The notes beneath the pieces are model-generated. The model was not told where the DNA came from. It saw only the letters and a program-made list of their open reading frames with translations, and made no database searches. Made by a program: the position numbers and the translations under genes. DNA of 64,000 nucleotides, from assembly GCF_000720135.1 (NCBI RefSeq), contig NZ_JOIU01000009.1, forward strand, positions 1-64,000, written 5' to 3'. The DNA is from Streptomyces sp. NRRL S-1022. GTDB taxonomy: Bacteria; Actinomycetota; Actinomycetes; Streptomycetales; Streptomycetaceae. Numbering within the stretch: position 1 is the stretch's first letter; every line of letters starts with the position of its first letter. Shown here piece after piece: positions 56,369 to 64,000 of this stretch.

Positions 56369-57664
56369 TTGCGGCACCAAGAAGTCGAAGTCCTCGCCAT
56401 AGGCGCCGGTCCGGCGAATCTCGCGCTCGGCATCGCGCTGGAGGAGCTGGCGCCCAAGGAGCTGGCCGCCGGCACCCTGATCATCGAGCAGCACGACGAC
56501 ACGGTCTGGCAGCGCGGCATGATGCTGCCCTGGACCCAGAGCCAGGTCTCCTTCCTCAAGGACCTGGTGACGCTGCGCAACCCGCGCAGTGAGTTCTCCT
56601 TCGTCAACTACCTGTACTCGATCGGCCGGCTCGACGAGTTCATCAACCTCGGCACGTTCACGCCGTACCGCTCGGAGATCTCCGGATACCTGCAGTGGGT
56701 GGCCTCCTCGCTGCGCGAGGTGCAGGTCGAGTACGGCCGCCGGTGCGTGTCGATCGAGCCCGGTCCGGTCCAAGGCGGCGAGGTCTCCCACTGGCTGGCG
56801 CGGACCGCCGACGGCTCGGTCATCACCAGCCGGAACCTGGTGATCGGCGCGGGCCGGGACGCGTACGTGCCCGCCGAGCTCACCGGGCTGCCGGAGCACC
56901 GCGTCATCCACAGCACCCGCTACTCCGAGCGGATCGAGCAGGTCGACCCGGGCGAGGTGCGCAGGATCGTGGTGATCGGGGGCGCGCAGAGCGCCGCCGA
57001 GCTGCTGTGGGCCGCCTACCAGCGCTTCCCCGAGGCGCAGTGCACGATGCTGATGCGCTCGATCGGGCTGAACGCCTACCAGACCAGCAAGTTCACCAAC
57101 GAGCTGTTCTACCCGTCCTTCATCGACGACTTCTACGCGACCCGGTCCGAGACCCGCCGCCAGGTGCTGCGCGAGATGCACGTCACCAACTACGCCGGGC
57201 TCGCTCCGGCCATGCTGGAGACGCTCTACCGCGAGATGTACCAGGAGCGGCTGCGCGGCACCGAGCGCATGCGGATGCTCACCCTGACCGACGTGGCGGG
57301 CGCCCGCATGGACGGCGACGAGGTCGTCCTGGAGACCGTCGACCGCAAGTCCGGCGACCGCGCGGAGCTGCGCTGCGACCTCGTCCTGCTCGGCACCGGC
57401 TTCGTGCGGGACATGCCCGCGATGGTGCGGGAGCTGGCCGCGGCGGCTGGCGCCGGCGAGGCCACCGTCGACCGCAACTACCGGATGCGGCTGCCGGAGT
57501 CGTTCACCGCCAACTGCTACCTCCAGGGCGTCAACGAGGCCACGCACGGCATCGCCGACTCCCTGCTGAGCGTGCTCGCCATGCGCTCCAAGGACATCGT
57601 GACCGACCTGCTGGCCCGCCGCGGCGCCGCGTCCGACGAGGCCCTGCTCGCCACGGCCCTGTGA
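56369..57664 (+). CDS. Ornithine/lysine N-hydroxylase (SidA/PvdA/IucD family)
   Basis: 431 residues. FAD motif AIGAGPANLALG at the start, QVSFLKDLVTLRNPRSEFSFVNYL with the substrate-binding region, NADPH motif VIGGAQSAAELLW near 205, and ATHGIADSLLSVLA at the end. The INLGTFTPYRSEISGYLQWV block reads more like ornithine hydroxylases (PvdA/SidA) than IucD, so N5-hydroxyornithine is slightly favoured over N6-hydroxylysine. With the cupin and MetRS-like genes next door it should supply the hydroxylamine for N-N bond formation rather than a siderophore. The start is TTG, set by the GGGAGG site. Confidence 0.9.
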   Translation: MRHQEVEVLAIGAGPANLALGIALEELAPKELAAGTLIIEQHDDTVWQRGMMLPWTQSQVSFLKDLVTLRNPRSEFSFVNYLYSIGRLDEFINLGTFTPYRSEISGYLQWVASSLREVQVEYGRRCVSIEPGPVQGGEVSHWLARTADGSVITSRNLVIGAGRDAYVPAELTGLPEHRVIHSTRYSERIEQVDPGEVRRIVVIGGAQSAAELLWAAYQRFPEAQCTMLMRSIGLNAYQTSKFTNELFYPSFIDDFYATRSETRRQVLREMHVTNYAGLAPAMLETLYREMYQERLRGTERMRMLTLTDVAGARMDGDEVVLETVDRKSGDRAELRCDLVLLGTGFVRDMPAMVRELAAAAGAGEATVDRNYRMRLPESFTANCYLQGVNEATHGIADSLLSVLAMRSKDIVTDLLARRGAASDEALLATAL

Positions 57665-57714
57665 GCGGACCCCGCCCAACTTCGTCAGCGCAACGAGCGG
57701 CAGAGGAGACGAAC

Positions 57715-58083
57715 GTGGAAATCCGAGAGCTCGACCGGGACAACCTCGCACCGGACAACGGTCTGCGCGCCCAGCGCCTGTTCCCCTGGCCGGACCTGAA
57801 CGCCCCCTTCGAGGGCTCCTGGTGCGTCGTACCGCCCGGCGCGGAATCCGGCCCGCACAGCCACCACGAGTACGAGGTCTGGATCGCCATGACCGGTGCG
57901 GCGGCGATCATCAGCGAGGGCCGGAAGGTGCCCTTCACCGCCGGTGACGTCGTCCACTTCAAGCCCGGTACCCGGCACCAGGTCGTCAACGAGTCGGACG
58001 CCGACTTCCAGATGTACGCGGTCTGGTGGGACGCCGAGCTGGCCGAGCGGTTCAGCGCCCGGCACCAGGAGGAGACGGCATGA
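57715..58083 (+). CDS. Cupin of the hydrazine-forming pair
   Basis: A 122-residue single-domain cupin: GAESGPHSHHEYEVWIAMTGAA carries the HxH...E metal-binding motif 1 and FKPGTRHQVVNES carries the His of motif 2. In hydrazine synthetases such as Spb40 a cupin is fused to a MetRS-like domain and rearranges the ester to an N-N bond. Here it is a separate gene overlapping the MetRS-like gene by ATGA. GTG 57715 follows AGAGGAGA. Confidence 0.9.
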   Translation: MEIRELDRDNLAPDNGLRAQRLFPWPDLNAPFEGSWCVVPPGAESGPHSHHEYEVWIAMTGAAAIISEGRKVPFTAGDVVHFKPGTRHQVVNESDADFQMYAVWWDAELAERFSARHQEETA

Positions 58084-59696
58084 GCGAGCGCGCCGAGCGC
58101 CGCGCCGTCGTCGTCGCGGCGACCCCCACCCCCAACGGCGACCTGCACATCGGGCACATGGCCGGCCCGTACCTCGCGGGCGACGTCTACAGCCGCTACC
58201 TGGCGGCCGACGGCCGGGACGTCATCTACACGACCTGCACCGACGACAGCCAGACCTACGTCACCACCACGGCCCGCCGGCTCGGCGTACCGCCGGAGCA
58301 GCTGTGCGCCACGTCCAGCGCGCAGATCGAGCGGACCATCACCGCGATGGGCCTGTCGATGCAGGGCCTGCCCCCCGTCGACGACCGCTACCGGGCCACG
58401 GTGCTGGAGTTCTTCACCCGGCTGCACGAGGCCGGCCGCCTGCGCGAGCGCACGGTGCGGCTGCCGTACGCGGAGCAGACCGGCCGGTACCTGTACGACG
58501 GCCTGATGACCGGCCACTGCCCGGTGTGCCTGACCGGCAGCAGCGGGGGCGTGTGCGAGGGGTGCGGACACCCCAACAACGCCGACGAACTGCTCGGCCC
58601 GCGGTCGGTGCTGGAGCCCGACTCCCCGGTGACCATCCGGGAGGCGACCATCCTGGTGCTGCCCATGGAGGAGTACCGGGACCGGCTGACCTCCTACTTC
58701 GCCGAGCGGCTCCCCCGCTGGCGGCCGCACGCCGCCCAGCTGGTCCGCGAGCTGCTGGCCCGTCCGCTGCCGGAGATACCGGTGACGGTGCCCGGCGACT
58801 GGGGCATCGAGGCGCCCTTCCCGGAGACGCCGGGGCAGATCCTCTACCCCTGGGTGGAGGCCATGCCGGCCGTCATGTACAGCACCTGGTGGTCGGCCGC
58901 GCAGCGCGGCGAGGCCACCGACAGCGTCGACGAGCTGTGGCGGGCCGAGAACGGGACCGAGCTCGTGTACTTCCACGGCTTCGACAACGTCTACCACTGG
59001 GGTCTGATGGACCTCGTGCTGCTGATGGCGCACGGCGACCGCTACGTCCTGCCCGAGGCCAACATCAGCAACGAGTTCTACGACCTGGAGGGCGAGAAGT
59101 TCTCCACCAGCCGCAACCACCTGATCTGGTCGGCGGACCTGCTGGCGGAGGTGCCCAGGGACCTGGTCCGCTTCTACCTGGCGCTGACCGCACCGGAGTA
59201 CCAGCGCACCAACTTCAGCACGGCGGCCCTGACCGAGGTGACCGGGCGGCGGCTGACCGGGCCCTGGAACCGGCTGGCGGAGGCGCTCGCCGCCATCGCC
59301 CCGGCCGGCTCCGCGAGCCCGCTGCCGACCACCGCGGTGGGCCGGGCCCGGGCCGCCGGGATCATCGAACGGTTCCGCCTCACCTACGGGCTGGAGTCGT
59401 TCAGCCTGGGCCGCAGCGCCGAGAACGTCACCGCCGCGGTCGGCCGGCTGGCGGTGGCGGCCCAGGACGCGCTCGAGGGCGACGACCCGCTCGTCGCCGG
59501 CGACCTGCTGCTCCAGGTGCGGGCGCTGCTGGCCTGCGCCGCTCCGCTGCTCGTCGACACGGCGGCCGAGGCGGCGGCCGCGGGTGTGGAGCTGGCCCTG
59601 AACGCCGAACAGCCCGAGAAGATAGCGCCGTTCGCCCTGCCGCGGCTGCCGCTGGCCACCCGGGACGGCGCCGGACGCACGGAGGTGGCGGCATGA
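58080..59696 (+). CDS. Methionyl-tRNA-synthetase-like hydrazine synthetase subunit
   Basis: A 538-residue class I synthetase fold with the HIGH motif intact (GDLHIGHM, residues 21-28), a CPVC/CEGC zinc knuckle near 155-175 and a degenerate KMSKS region reading KFSTS. It is shorter than typical full-length MetRS. In known N-N systems this domain adenylates an amino acid (glycine in Spb40 and triacsin) and esterifies it to the N-hydroxy amino acid. It overlaps both neighbours (ATGA upstream and downstream). A housekeeping tRNA synthetase is unlikely given the context and the KMSKS change. Confidence 0.92.
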   Translation: MSERAERRAVVVAATPTPNGDLHIGHMAGPYLAGDVYSRYLAADGRDVIYTTCTDDSQTYVTTTARRLGVPPEQLCATSSAQIERTITAMGLSMQGLPPVDDRYRATVLEFFTRLHEAGRLRERTVRLPYAEQTGRYLYDGLMTGHCPVCLTGSSGGVCEGCGHPNNADELLGPRSVLEPDSPVTIREATILVLPMEEYRDRLTSYFAERLPRWRPHAAQLVRELLARPLPEIPVTVPGDWGIEAPFPETPGQILYPWVEAMPAVMYSTWWSAAQRGEATDSVDELWRAENGTELVYFHGFDNVYHWGLMDLVLLMAHGDRYVLPEANISNEFYDLEGEKFSTSRNHLIWSADLLAEVPRDLVRFYLALTAPEYQRTNFSTAALTEVTGRRLTGPWNRLAEALAAIAPAGSASPLPTTAVGRARAAGIIERFRLTYGLESFSLGRSAENVTAAVGRLAVAAQDALEGDDPLVAGDLLLQVRALLACAAPLLVDTAAEAAAAGVELALNAEQPEKIAPFALPRLPLATRDGAGRTEVAA

Positions 59697-60967
59697 AGCT
59701 GCTCACGCTGGAGACGGTGCAGTACCTGAACTACTACCACGGCCGCTACCGGCAGGTGGAGGACCTGGGCGTCGACCTCTACGTGCTCAACGGGGAGGGC
59801 ACGGAGGACTTCTGGCGGGCCGACCGCTATCGGACCGCGGGCTCCCGGAAGATCGACGACATCGTCGCCAGGGCCCGGGAATGGCACGCGGAGGAACGTT
59901 TCGACGGTGTGATCACCTTCTCCGAGTCCTCCGTCATCACCGTCGCCGCGGTCGCCGACGCGCTGGGCCTGCCGGGCATCGGCGTACCCGCCGCCGTGTG
60001 CAGCCGGAACAAGTACCTGATGCGGCAGGCCTACGAGCGGGCCGGCGCCCCGATCCCGTCCTTCCGGCTGGTGGAGAGCCTGGACGACGCGCTGGCGGCG
60101 GCGGCCGACTTCGGCTACCCGGTCATCCTGAAGCCGACCCTGGGCGCGGGCAGCCACTTCGTCTTCCGGGTCGACACCCCCGAGGAGATGGCCGTACGGC
60201 ACGCCCAGGCGGCCGAGGGCATCCGCGACCTGTTCTGGGTCAACTCCGAGGCCGAAGGAGTGGACCTCGGCCCGAACGGGCTGCTCGTGGAGTCCTTCCT
60301 GGACGGCCGCGAGTACCTGATGGAAGCCGTCGTCTGGGACGACGACGTCTACCTCGGCTCGGTGGTGGACCGCATCACCGCCGAGGGCGGCACCTTCGAC
60401 GACGACGTCCACCACGCGCCCACCTCGCTGGGACCCGAGGAGATCGAGAAGGTCCGCCGGGCCGTCCTGGCCGGGGCGCACGCCCAGGGGCTGCGGCGCA
60501 GCGTGCTGCACGCCGAGGTCAGGTACCACGACGGCGAGCCCCACCTGCTGGAGATCGCCGCCCGCGTCGGCGGGGGCGGCCTCGACCTCATCGCGCGCAA
60601 GACGGCCGACCACGACCCGATCAGGGCCGTGGTGGACATCGGGCGCGGCGTGCGGCCCGACGTACGGCACTTCCGGCCGACCGGCACCCACATCACCGCC
60701 ATGTGCCTGATCAGCGAGGCGGGCGTGGTCGACCACGTGGAGGTGCCGCCGGAGGTCGCCGAGTCGGACCGGGTCTTCCTGCTGAAGATCACCGCCCGGC
60801 CGGGCGACGTGATCCGCCGGCCCCCGGACGGCAACACCATCCTCGGCTTCCTGGGGACGACGGGAGCCTCCCAGGAGGAGGCGTTCCGCACGATGACCGA
60901 CTTCGCCTCCCGGATCAAGGTCACGTTCCGCCGGCCGGCTCCGCAGGAGTCCGCCGCGGTCTCCTGA
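59693..60967 (+). CDS. ATP-grasp ligase
   Basis: 424 residues with the ATP-grasp fold: pre-ATP domain (DGVITFSESSVITVAAVADALGLPG), ATP-binding P-loop-like segment (YPVILKPTLGAGSHFVFRV), EGREY-like FLDGREYLMEAVV and the metal site HLLEIAARVGGGG. The family forms amide bonds via acyl phosphates. It could join the hydrazine or the hydrazino acid to an amino acid or form a carboxamide; the acceptor cannot be read. It is coupled to the MetRS-like gene by ATGA. Confidence 0.92.
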   Translation: MKLLTLETVQYLNYYHGRYRQVEDLGVDLYVLNGEGTEDFWRADRYRTAGSRKIDDIVARAREWHAEERFDGVITFSESSVITVAAVADALGLPGIGVPAAVCSRNKYLMRQAYERAGAPIPSFRLVESLDDALAAAADFGYPVILKPTLGAGSHFVFRVDTPEEMAVRHAQAAEGIRDLFWVNSEAEGVDLGPNGLLVESFLDGREYLMEAVVWDDDVYLGSVVDRITAEGGTFDDDVHHAPTSLGPEEIEKVRRAVLAGAHAQGLRRSVLHAEVRYHDGEPHLLEIAARVGGGGLDLIARKTADHDPIRAVVDIGRGVRPDVRHFRPTGTHITAMCLISEAGVVDHVEVPPEVAESDRVFLLKITARPGDVIRRPPDGNTILGFLGTTGASQEEAFRTMTDFASRIKVTFRRPAPQESAAVS

Positions 60968-61023
60968 CCCCCGCCCCACCGTCCGACGACTCCCGTCCCA
61001 CCTCTGCGCAAGGAGAACCGACA

Positions 61024-61905
61024 GTGCAGCAAGACACCACGCCCGCACCCCGCAGCACCGCGGCCGAGGGCGGCCGCCCCGTCCGGACGGTGCGGCCCCG
61101 GCGCTACCTGATGTGCTCGCCGGTCCACTTCGACGTCGTCTACTCCATCAACCCCTGGATGGAGCCGGAGAAGCCGACCGACACCGCCCTCGCCGTCGCC
61201 CAGTGGGAGCGGCTGCGCAGCCTCTACCTCGGTCTCGGCCACCAGGTCGAGCTGATCGAACCGGTCCCCGGCCTGCCCGACATGGTGTTCGCGGCCAACG
61301 GCGCCACCGTCGTCGACGGCAAGGTGCTGGCCGCCCGGTTCCGCCACGAGCAGCGCGCCGACGAGGGCCCGGCCTACGCCGACTGGTTCCGTGCGCACGG
61401 GTACCAGGTCCACGACGGCGAGCACATCAACGAGGGCGAGGGCGACTACCTCGTCACCGGGGACCGGATCCTGGCCGGCACCGGCTTCCGCACCGACCGG
61501 CGCTCGCACGCCGAGGCGGAGCGCTTCCTGGGCCTGCCGGTGGTGACCCTGGAACTGGTCGACCCGCGCTTCTACCACCTCGACACCGCCCTGGCCGTGC
61601 TCGACCACGAGGAGATCATGTACTACCCGGCGGCCTTCACCGCCGAGAGCCGCCGGAAGCTGCGCGACCTGTACCCGGACGCGATCGAGGCGACGGAGGA
61701 CGACGCGGCGGTGTTCGGGCTGAACGCGGTGTCCGACGGCCGGCACGTGCTGCTGCCCGAGCAGGCCACCCACCTCATCGACGCGCTGTGGAGCCGCGGT
61801 TTCGTGCCGATCGGCGTGGACCTGTCCGAGCTGCTGAAGTCCGGCGGCAGCTCCAAGTGCTGCACGCTGGAGATCCGCGACCGGGTGCCGGGGGCCGACG
61901 CATGA
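61024..61905 (+). CDS. Dimethylargininase-like guanidino-modifying hydrolase
   Basis: 293 residues of the arginine deiminase/amidinotransferase superfamily, closest to DDAH-type proteins. Visible features are MCSPVHFDVVYSINPWM near the start, the substrate segment PDMVFAANGA, HINEGEGDYL, FYHLDTALAVL with the catalytic His and GGSSKCCTLEI with the nucleophilic Cys. All catalytic residues appear present. It may turn arginine or a modified arginine into citrulline- or ornithine-type material, which would fit an ornithine hydroxylase in the same operon. GTG 61024 follows AAGGAG. Confidence 0.88.
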   Translation: MQQDTTPAPRSTAAEGGRPVRTVRPRRYLMCSPVHFDVVYSINPWMEPEKPTDTALAVAQWERLRSLYLGLGHQVELIEPVPGLPDMVFAANGATVVDGKVLAARFRHEQRADEGPAYADWFRAHGYQVHDGEHINEGEGDYLVTGDRILAGTGFRTDRRSHAEAERFLGLPVVTLELVDPRFYHLDTALAVLDHEEIMYYPAAFTAESRRKLRDLYPDAIEATEDDAAVFGLNAVSDGRHVLLPEQATHLIDALWSRGFVPIGVDLSELLKSGGSSKCCTLEIRDRVPGADA

Positions 61906-62231
61906 TCAACTACGACGGGCGCCGGTTCCGCCCGGCCGAGGCGGAGGCCGAGGGACGTACGGCGGTCTACCGGCAGGAGGGCGACCTGCTGTGGGGCAGC
62001 TTCTCCGGCGGCAGGGCCCGGCGCGGCTCGCTGACCGGCGTCTGCGCCCCCGACGGCTCCCTGGACTTCGCGTACTCCATGGTCCTGGACGACGGCGAGG
62101 TGGTGTCCGGGCGCTGCCGCAGCACCCCCGAGATCCGTGCGGACGGCGGCGTGGACCTGCGCGAGGAGTGGGTGCGCTACGGGGCCCACGCGGCGCAGGG
62201 CGTCTCGTACCTGAAGGAGGTCAGGTCATGA
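61902..62231 (+). CDS. Small conserved protein
   Basis: 109 residues, beta-rich, with INYDGRRFRPAE, LLWGSFSGGRARRGSLTGVC, DFAYSMVLDDGEVVSGRC and EEWVRYG. Related streptomycete proteins exist and are sometimes labelled N-acetylglutamate synthase without clear reason; a lipocalin-like barrel looks plausible. It overlaps both the hydrolase gene (ATGA at 61902) and the binding-protein gene (ATGA at 62228), so it belongs to the operon. Function unknown. Confidence 0.8.
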   Translation: MINYDGRRFRPAEAEAEGRTAVYRQEGDLLWGSFSGGRARRGSLTGVCAPDGSLDFAYSMVLDDGEVVSGRCRSTPEIRADGGVDLREEWVRYGAHAAQGVSYLKEVRS

Positions 62232-64000
62232 CGTCGTCCACGCCCAGGAAGGGCGGCACGGTGACCTGGGCCTGCGCCCCGGGGTTCCCGCCCGCGGTGA
62301 TCTTCCCCTTCACTCCCGCGGAGCGGATGGGGACCCGGAACATCTACGAGTTCCAGATGCTGATGTACCGGCCGCTGTACTACTTCGGCAGCCGCGGCAC
62401 CCCGGACGTGGACTACGCCCAGAGCATCGGCGAGCCGCCGCAGTGGAGCGAGGACGGACTGACCGTCACGGTGAAGGTCAAGCCGTGGAAGTGGTCCAAC
62501 GGCGAGACCCTGTGCGCGGACAACGTGCTGTTCTGGGTGAACCTGATGAAGGTCAAGGGCGACCGGTACGGCGAGTACGTGCCCGGGTACTTCCCGGACA
62601 ACCTGACCTCGTACGGCAAACTCGCCGAGGACACGGTCTACTTCACCTTCGACAAGGCCTACTCGAAGAAGTGGGTGCTGATGAACCAGCTCAGCACCAT
62701 CACCCCGCTGCCCAAGGCCTGGGACCGCACCGCGGACGGACCCGCCGACGCCTCCGGCGGCCTGGCCGACGTGGCCGCCGTCTACGACTACCTGATGGCG
62801 GAGCAGGGCGACATCGTCGACGAGGGCAACGAGCACCGCACCCGGTGGGCCGACAGCCCCATATGGAGCGTGGTCAGCGGCCCCTGGCGCCTGAAGAGCT
62901 ACACGCTGGAGGGCCTGGTCACCTTCGTGCCCAACGAGCACTACTCCGGGCCCGACAAGCCGTACCTGGACGAGTTCCGCCAGGTGCCGACGTTCTCGGA
63001 CGACGAGGAGTACGAGCTGCTCAAGGCCGGCCCGCGCGCCGAGGGCGGCATCCAGGTCGGCTACCTGCCGCTCAGCTTCGCCTCCGAGCCGGCCACCGAC
63101 CCCACCGTGGGCGGGCCCAACCCGCTGGCGGAGCACTACACGCTGGTGCCGCAGGCCGCCTTCTGCATCCGCTACTTCTGCCTCAACTACAACAACCCCA
63201 CGGTGGCCGGGAAGATCTTCCGGCAGACGTACTTCCGGCAGGCGCTGCAGAGCACGCTCGACCAGGACTCCGCCGTGCGCGACATCTACCAGGGCTACGC
63301 CTACCGGCAGAACGGCCCCGTGCCGATGGTCCCGGCGACCGACCTCGTCTCCCCGCGGCAGCGCGAGGGAGCCTGGCCGCTGCCGTTCGACGTCGACCGC
63401 GCCCGGGAGCTGCTGGCGGCCAACGGCTGGGACACCAGCACGACGCCTGCGGTCTGCGTGAACCCCGGCACCGGACCCGGCCAGGCCGGCGAGGGCATAC
63501 CGGCGGGCACCAAGCTGAGCTTCTCGCTGCGCTACGTGGAGGGGCGCCCGGCACTGACCCGGCTGATGGAGAAGTACCAGAAGGACGCCGCCGCCGCCGG
63601 CATCGAGCTGCGCATGGAGGAGGTGTACGGCTCGGTGCTCGTCGCCGAGGACGCGCCCTGCAGTGCCGGACCCGACTGCCTGTGGGAGATGACCTGCTGG
63701 AACGGCGGCTGGGCCTACCACTACCCGAGCGGCGAGATCCTGTTCCAGACCGGCGCGGGCGGCAACTTCGGCAACTACACCGACCCCCGGGCCGACCAGC
63801 TCATCGAGGCGTCCGTCACCTCGGACGACCTGGAGGCGCTCTACGCCTACCAGGACTTCATCGCCGAGCAGGTGCCGGTCATCTTCACACCGAACTTCCC
63901 CATCAGGCTCTTCGAGGTGTCGAACGACCTCGGGGGATTCGGGCCGGTGAACCCGTTCGGGATGATCAACCCCGAGAACTGGTACTACCGCGAGGACACG
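62228..64000 (+). CDS. Family 5 oligopeptide-binding-like protein without signal peptide, 3' truncated by window
   Basis: 591 residues are visible; the frame is open at the window edge. It has the SBP_bac_5 pattern: an early KGGTVTWA segment, a WSEDGLTVTVKVKPWKWSNGETL block, DNVLFWVNLM, YFRQALQSTLDQDSAVRDIYQGYA and GWDTSTTP. The N-terminus MTSSTPRKGG lacks a signal peptide, lipobox or twin-arginine motif, so the protein should stay in the cytoplasm unless the start is wrong; ATG 62228 overlaps the previous stop. Permease genes could follow outside the window. A cytoplasmic binding or biosynthetic role is the alternative. Confidence 0.88.
   Translation, partial: MTSSTPRKGGTVTWACAPGFPPAVIFPFTPAERMGTRNIYEFQMLMYRPLYYFGSRGTPDVDYAQSIGEPPQWSEDGLTVTVKVKPWKWSNGETLCADNVLFWVNLMKVKGDRYGEYVPGYFPDNLTSYGKLAEDTVYFTFDKAYSKKWVLMNQLSTITPLPKAWDRTADGPADASGGLADVAAVYDYLMAEQGDIVDEGNEHRTRWADSPIWSVVSGPWRLKSYTLEGLVTFVPNEHYSGPDKPYLDEFRQVPTFSDDEEYELLKAGPRAEGGIQVGYLPLSFASEPATDPTVGGPNPLAEHYTLVPQAAFCIRYFCLNYNNPTVAGKIFRQTYFRQALQSTLDQDSAVRDIYQGYAYRQNGPVPMVPATDLVSPRQREGAWPLPFDVDRARELLAANGWDTSTTPAVCVNPGTGPGQAGEGIPAGTKLSFSLRYVEGRPALTRLMEKYQKDAAAAGIELRMEEVYGSVLVAEDAPCSAGPDCLWEMTCWNGGWAYHYPSGEILFQTGAGGNFGNYTDPRADQLIEASVTSDDLEALYAYQDFIAEQVPVIFTPNFPIRLFEVSNDLGGFGPVNPFGMINPENWYYREDT

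Noticed and set aside
56369..57664. Hydroxamate siderophore biosynthesis
   Set aside because: An ornithine/lysine hydroxylase alone would suggest it, but no NIS synthetase, acyltransferase or siderophore uptake gene is visible, while the N-N bond partners are adjacent.
58080..59696. Housekeeping methionyl-tRNA synthetase or antibiotic-resistant duplicate MetRS
   Set aside because: The KMSKS motif is degenerate, the protein is short, and it is coupled to a cupin and an N-hydroxylase, the hallmark of hydrazine synthetases.
1..64000. CRISPR arrays, tRNA/rRNA genes, insertion sequences, phage attachment sites
   Set aside because: I looked for regular repeats, cloverleaf-like segments and transposase motifs on both strands and saw none that I could support.

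Overview
The window is high-GC actinobacterial DNA and almost certainly Streptomyces chromosome. Codon third positions are strongly G/C, GTG starts and ATGA/GTGA stop-start overlaps are common, and the regulators are of streptomycete type (SARP, StrR-like). It holds two natural-product loci separated by about 17 kb of ordinary accessory genes.

Region 1 (1-30745) is a hybrid peptide/aromatic polyketide locus. Three NRPS genes are present: one cut by the left edge and ending in a beta-lactamase/PBP-like domain, one A-PCP-C-A-PCP, and one C-A-PCP-C. They sit with a 6-methylsalicylate-synthase-type iterative PKS, a KAS III-like acyltransferase, a discrete carrier protein next to a carrier-type flavin halogenase, a tryptophan halogenase with its flavin reductase, a SyrP/TauD-like hydroxylase, an SbnA-like PLP enzyme, a type II thioesterase, an MFS exporter and a SARP activator. 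The simplest reading is an aryl-capped, doubly halogenated peptide: the PKS makes the aryl acid, the KAS III moves it to the small carrier where it is chlorinated, the starter C domain of the 21563-26077 NRPS couples it to the first residue, and the chain then passes through the 6279-11324 NRPS to the left-edge NRPS. Three promoters carry 7-bp elements at an 11-bp pitch, which fits control by the SARP.

Region 2 (30926-47647) is accessory and housekeeping: DEAD-box helicase, cold-shock protein, MerR-like regulator, GDSL hydrolase with TetR regulator, DedA protein with a decayed PAP2 fragment, a GvpU-like protein, a two-component system, a membrane-anchored HTH protein, a DUF4232-type lipoprotein, two PRC-barrel proteins, an SDR and a GH15 glycosidase.

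Region 3 (48130 to the right edge) is the most unusual part. A StrR/NovG-type regulator with a TTA codon is followed by an M1 aminopeptidase homologue that has lost its zinc site, a D-amino-acid-oxidase-like flavoenzyme, a KAS III/FkbH/ACP glyceryl cassette, an ornithine/lysine N-hydroxylase, separate cupin and MetRS-like proteins (the known N-N bond forming pair), an ATP-grasp ligase, a dimethylargininase-like hydrolase, a small orphan protein and an oligopeptide-binding protein without a signal peptide that runs off the window. Together they predict a hydrazine-derived (N-N bonded) metabolite incorporating a C3 glyceryl unit. The coding chain is tightly coupled from 56053 to the end, and a strong terminator plus a cluster of StrR-like half-sites precedes the KAS III gene.
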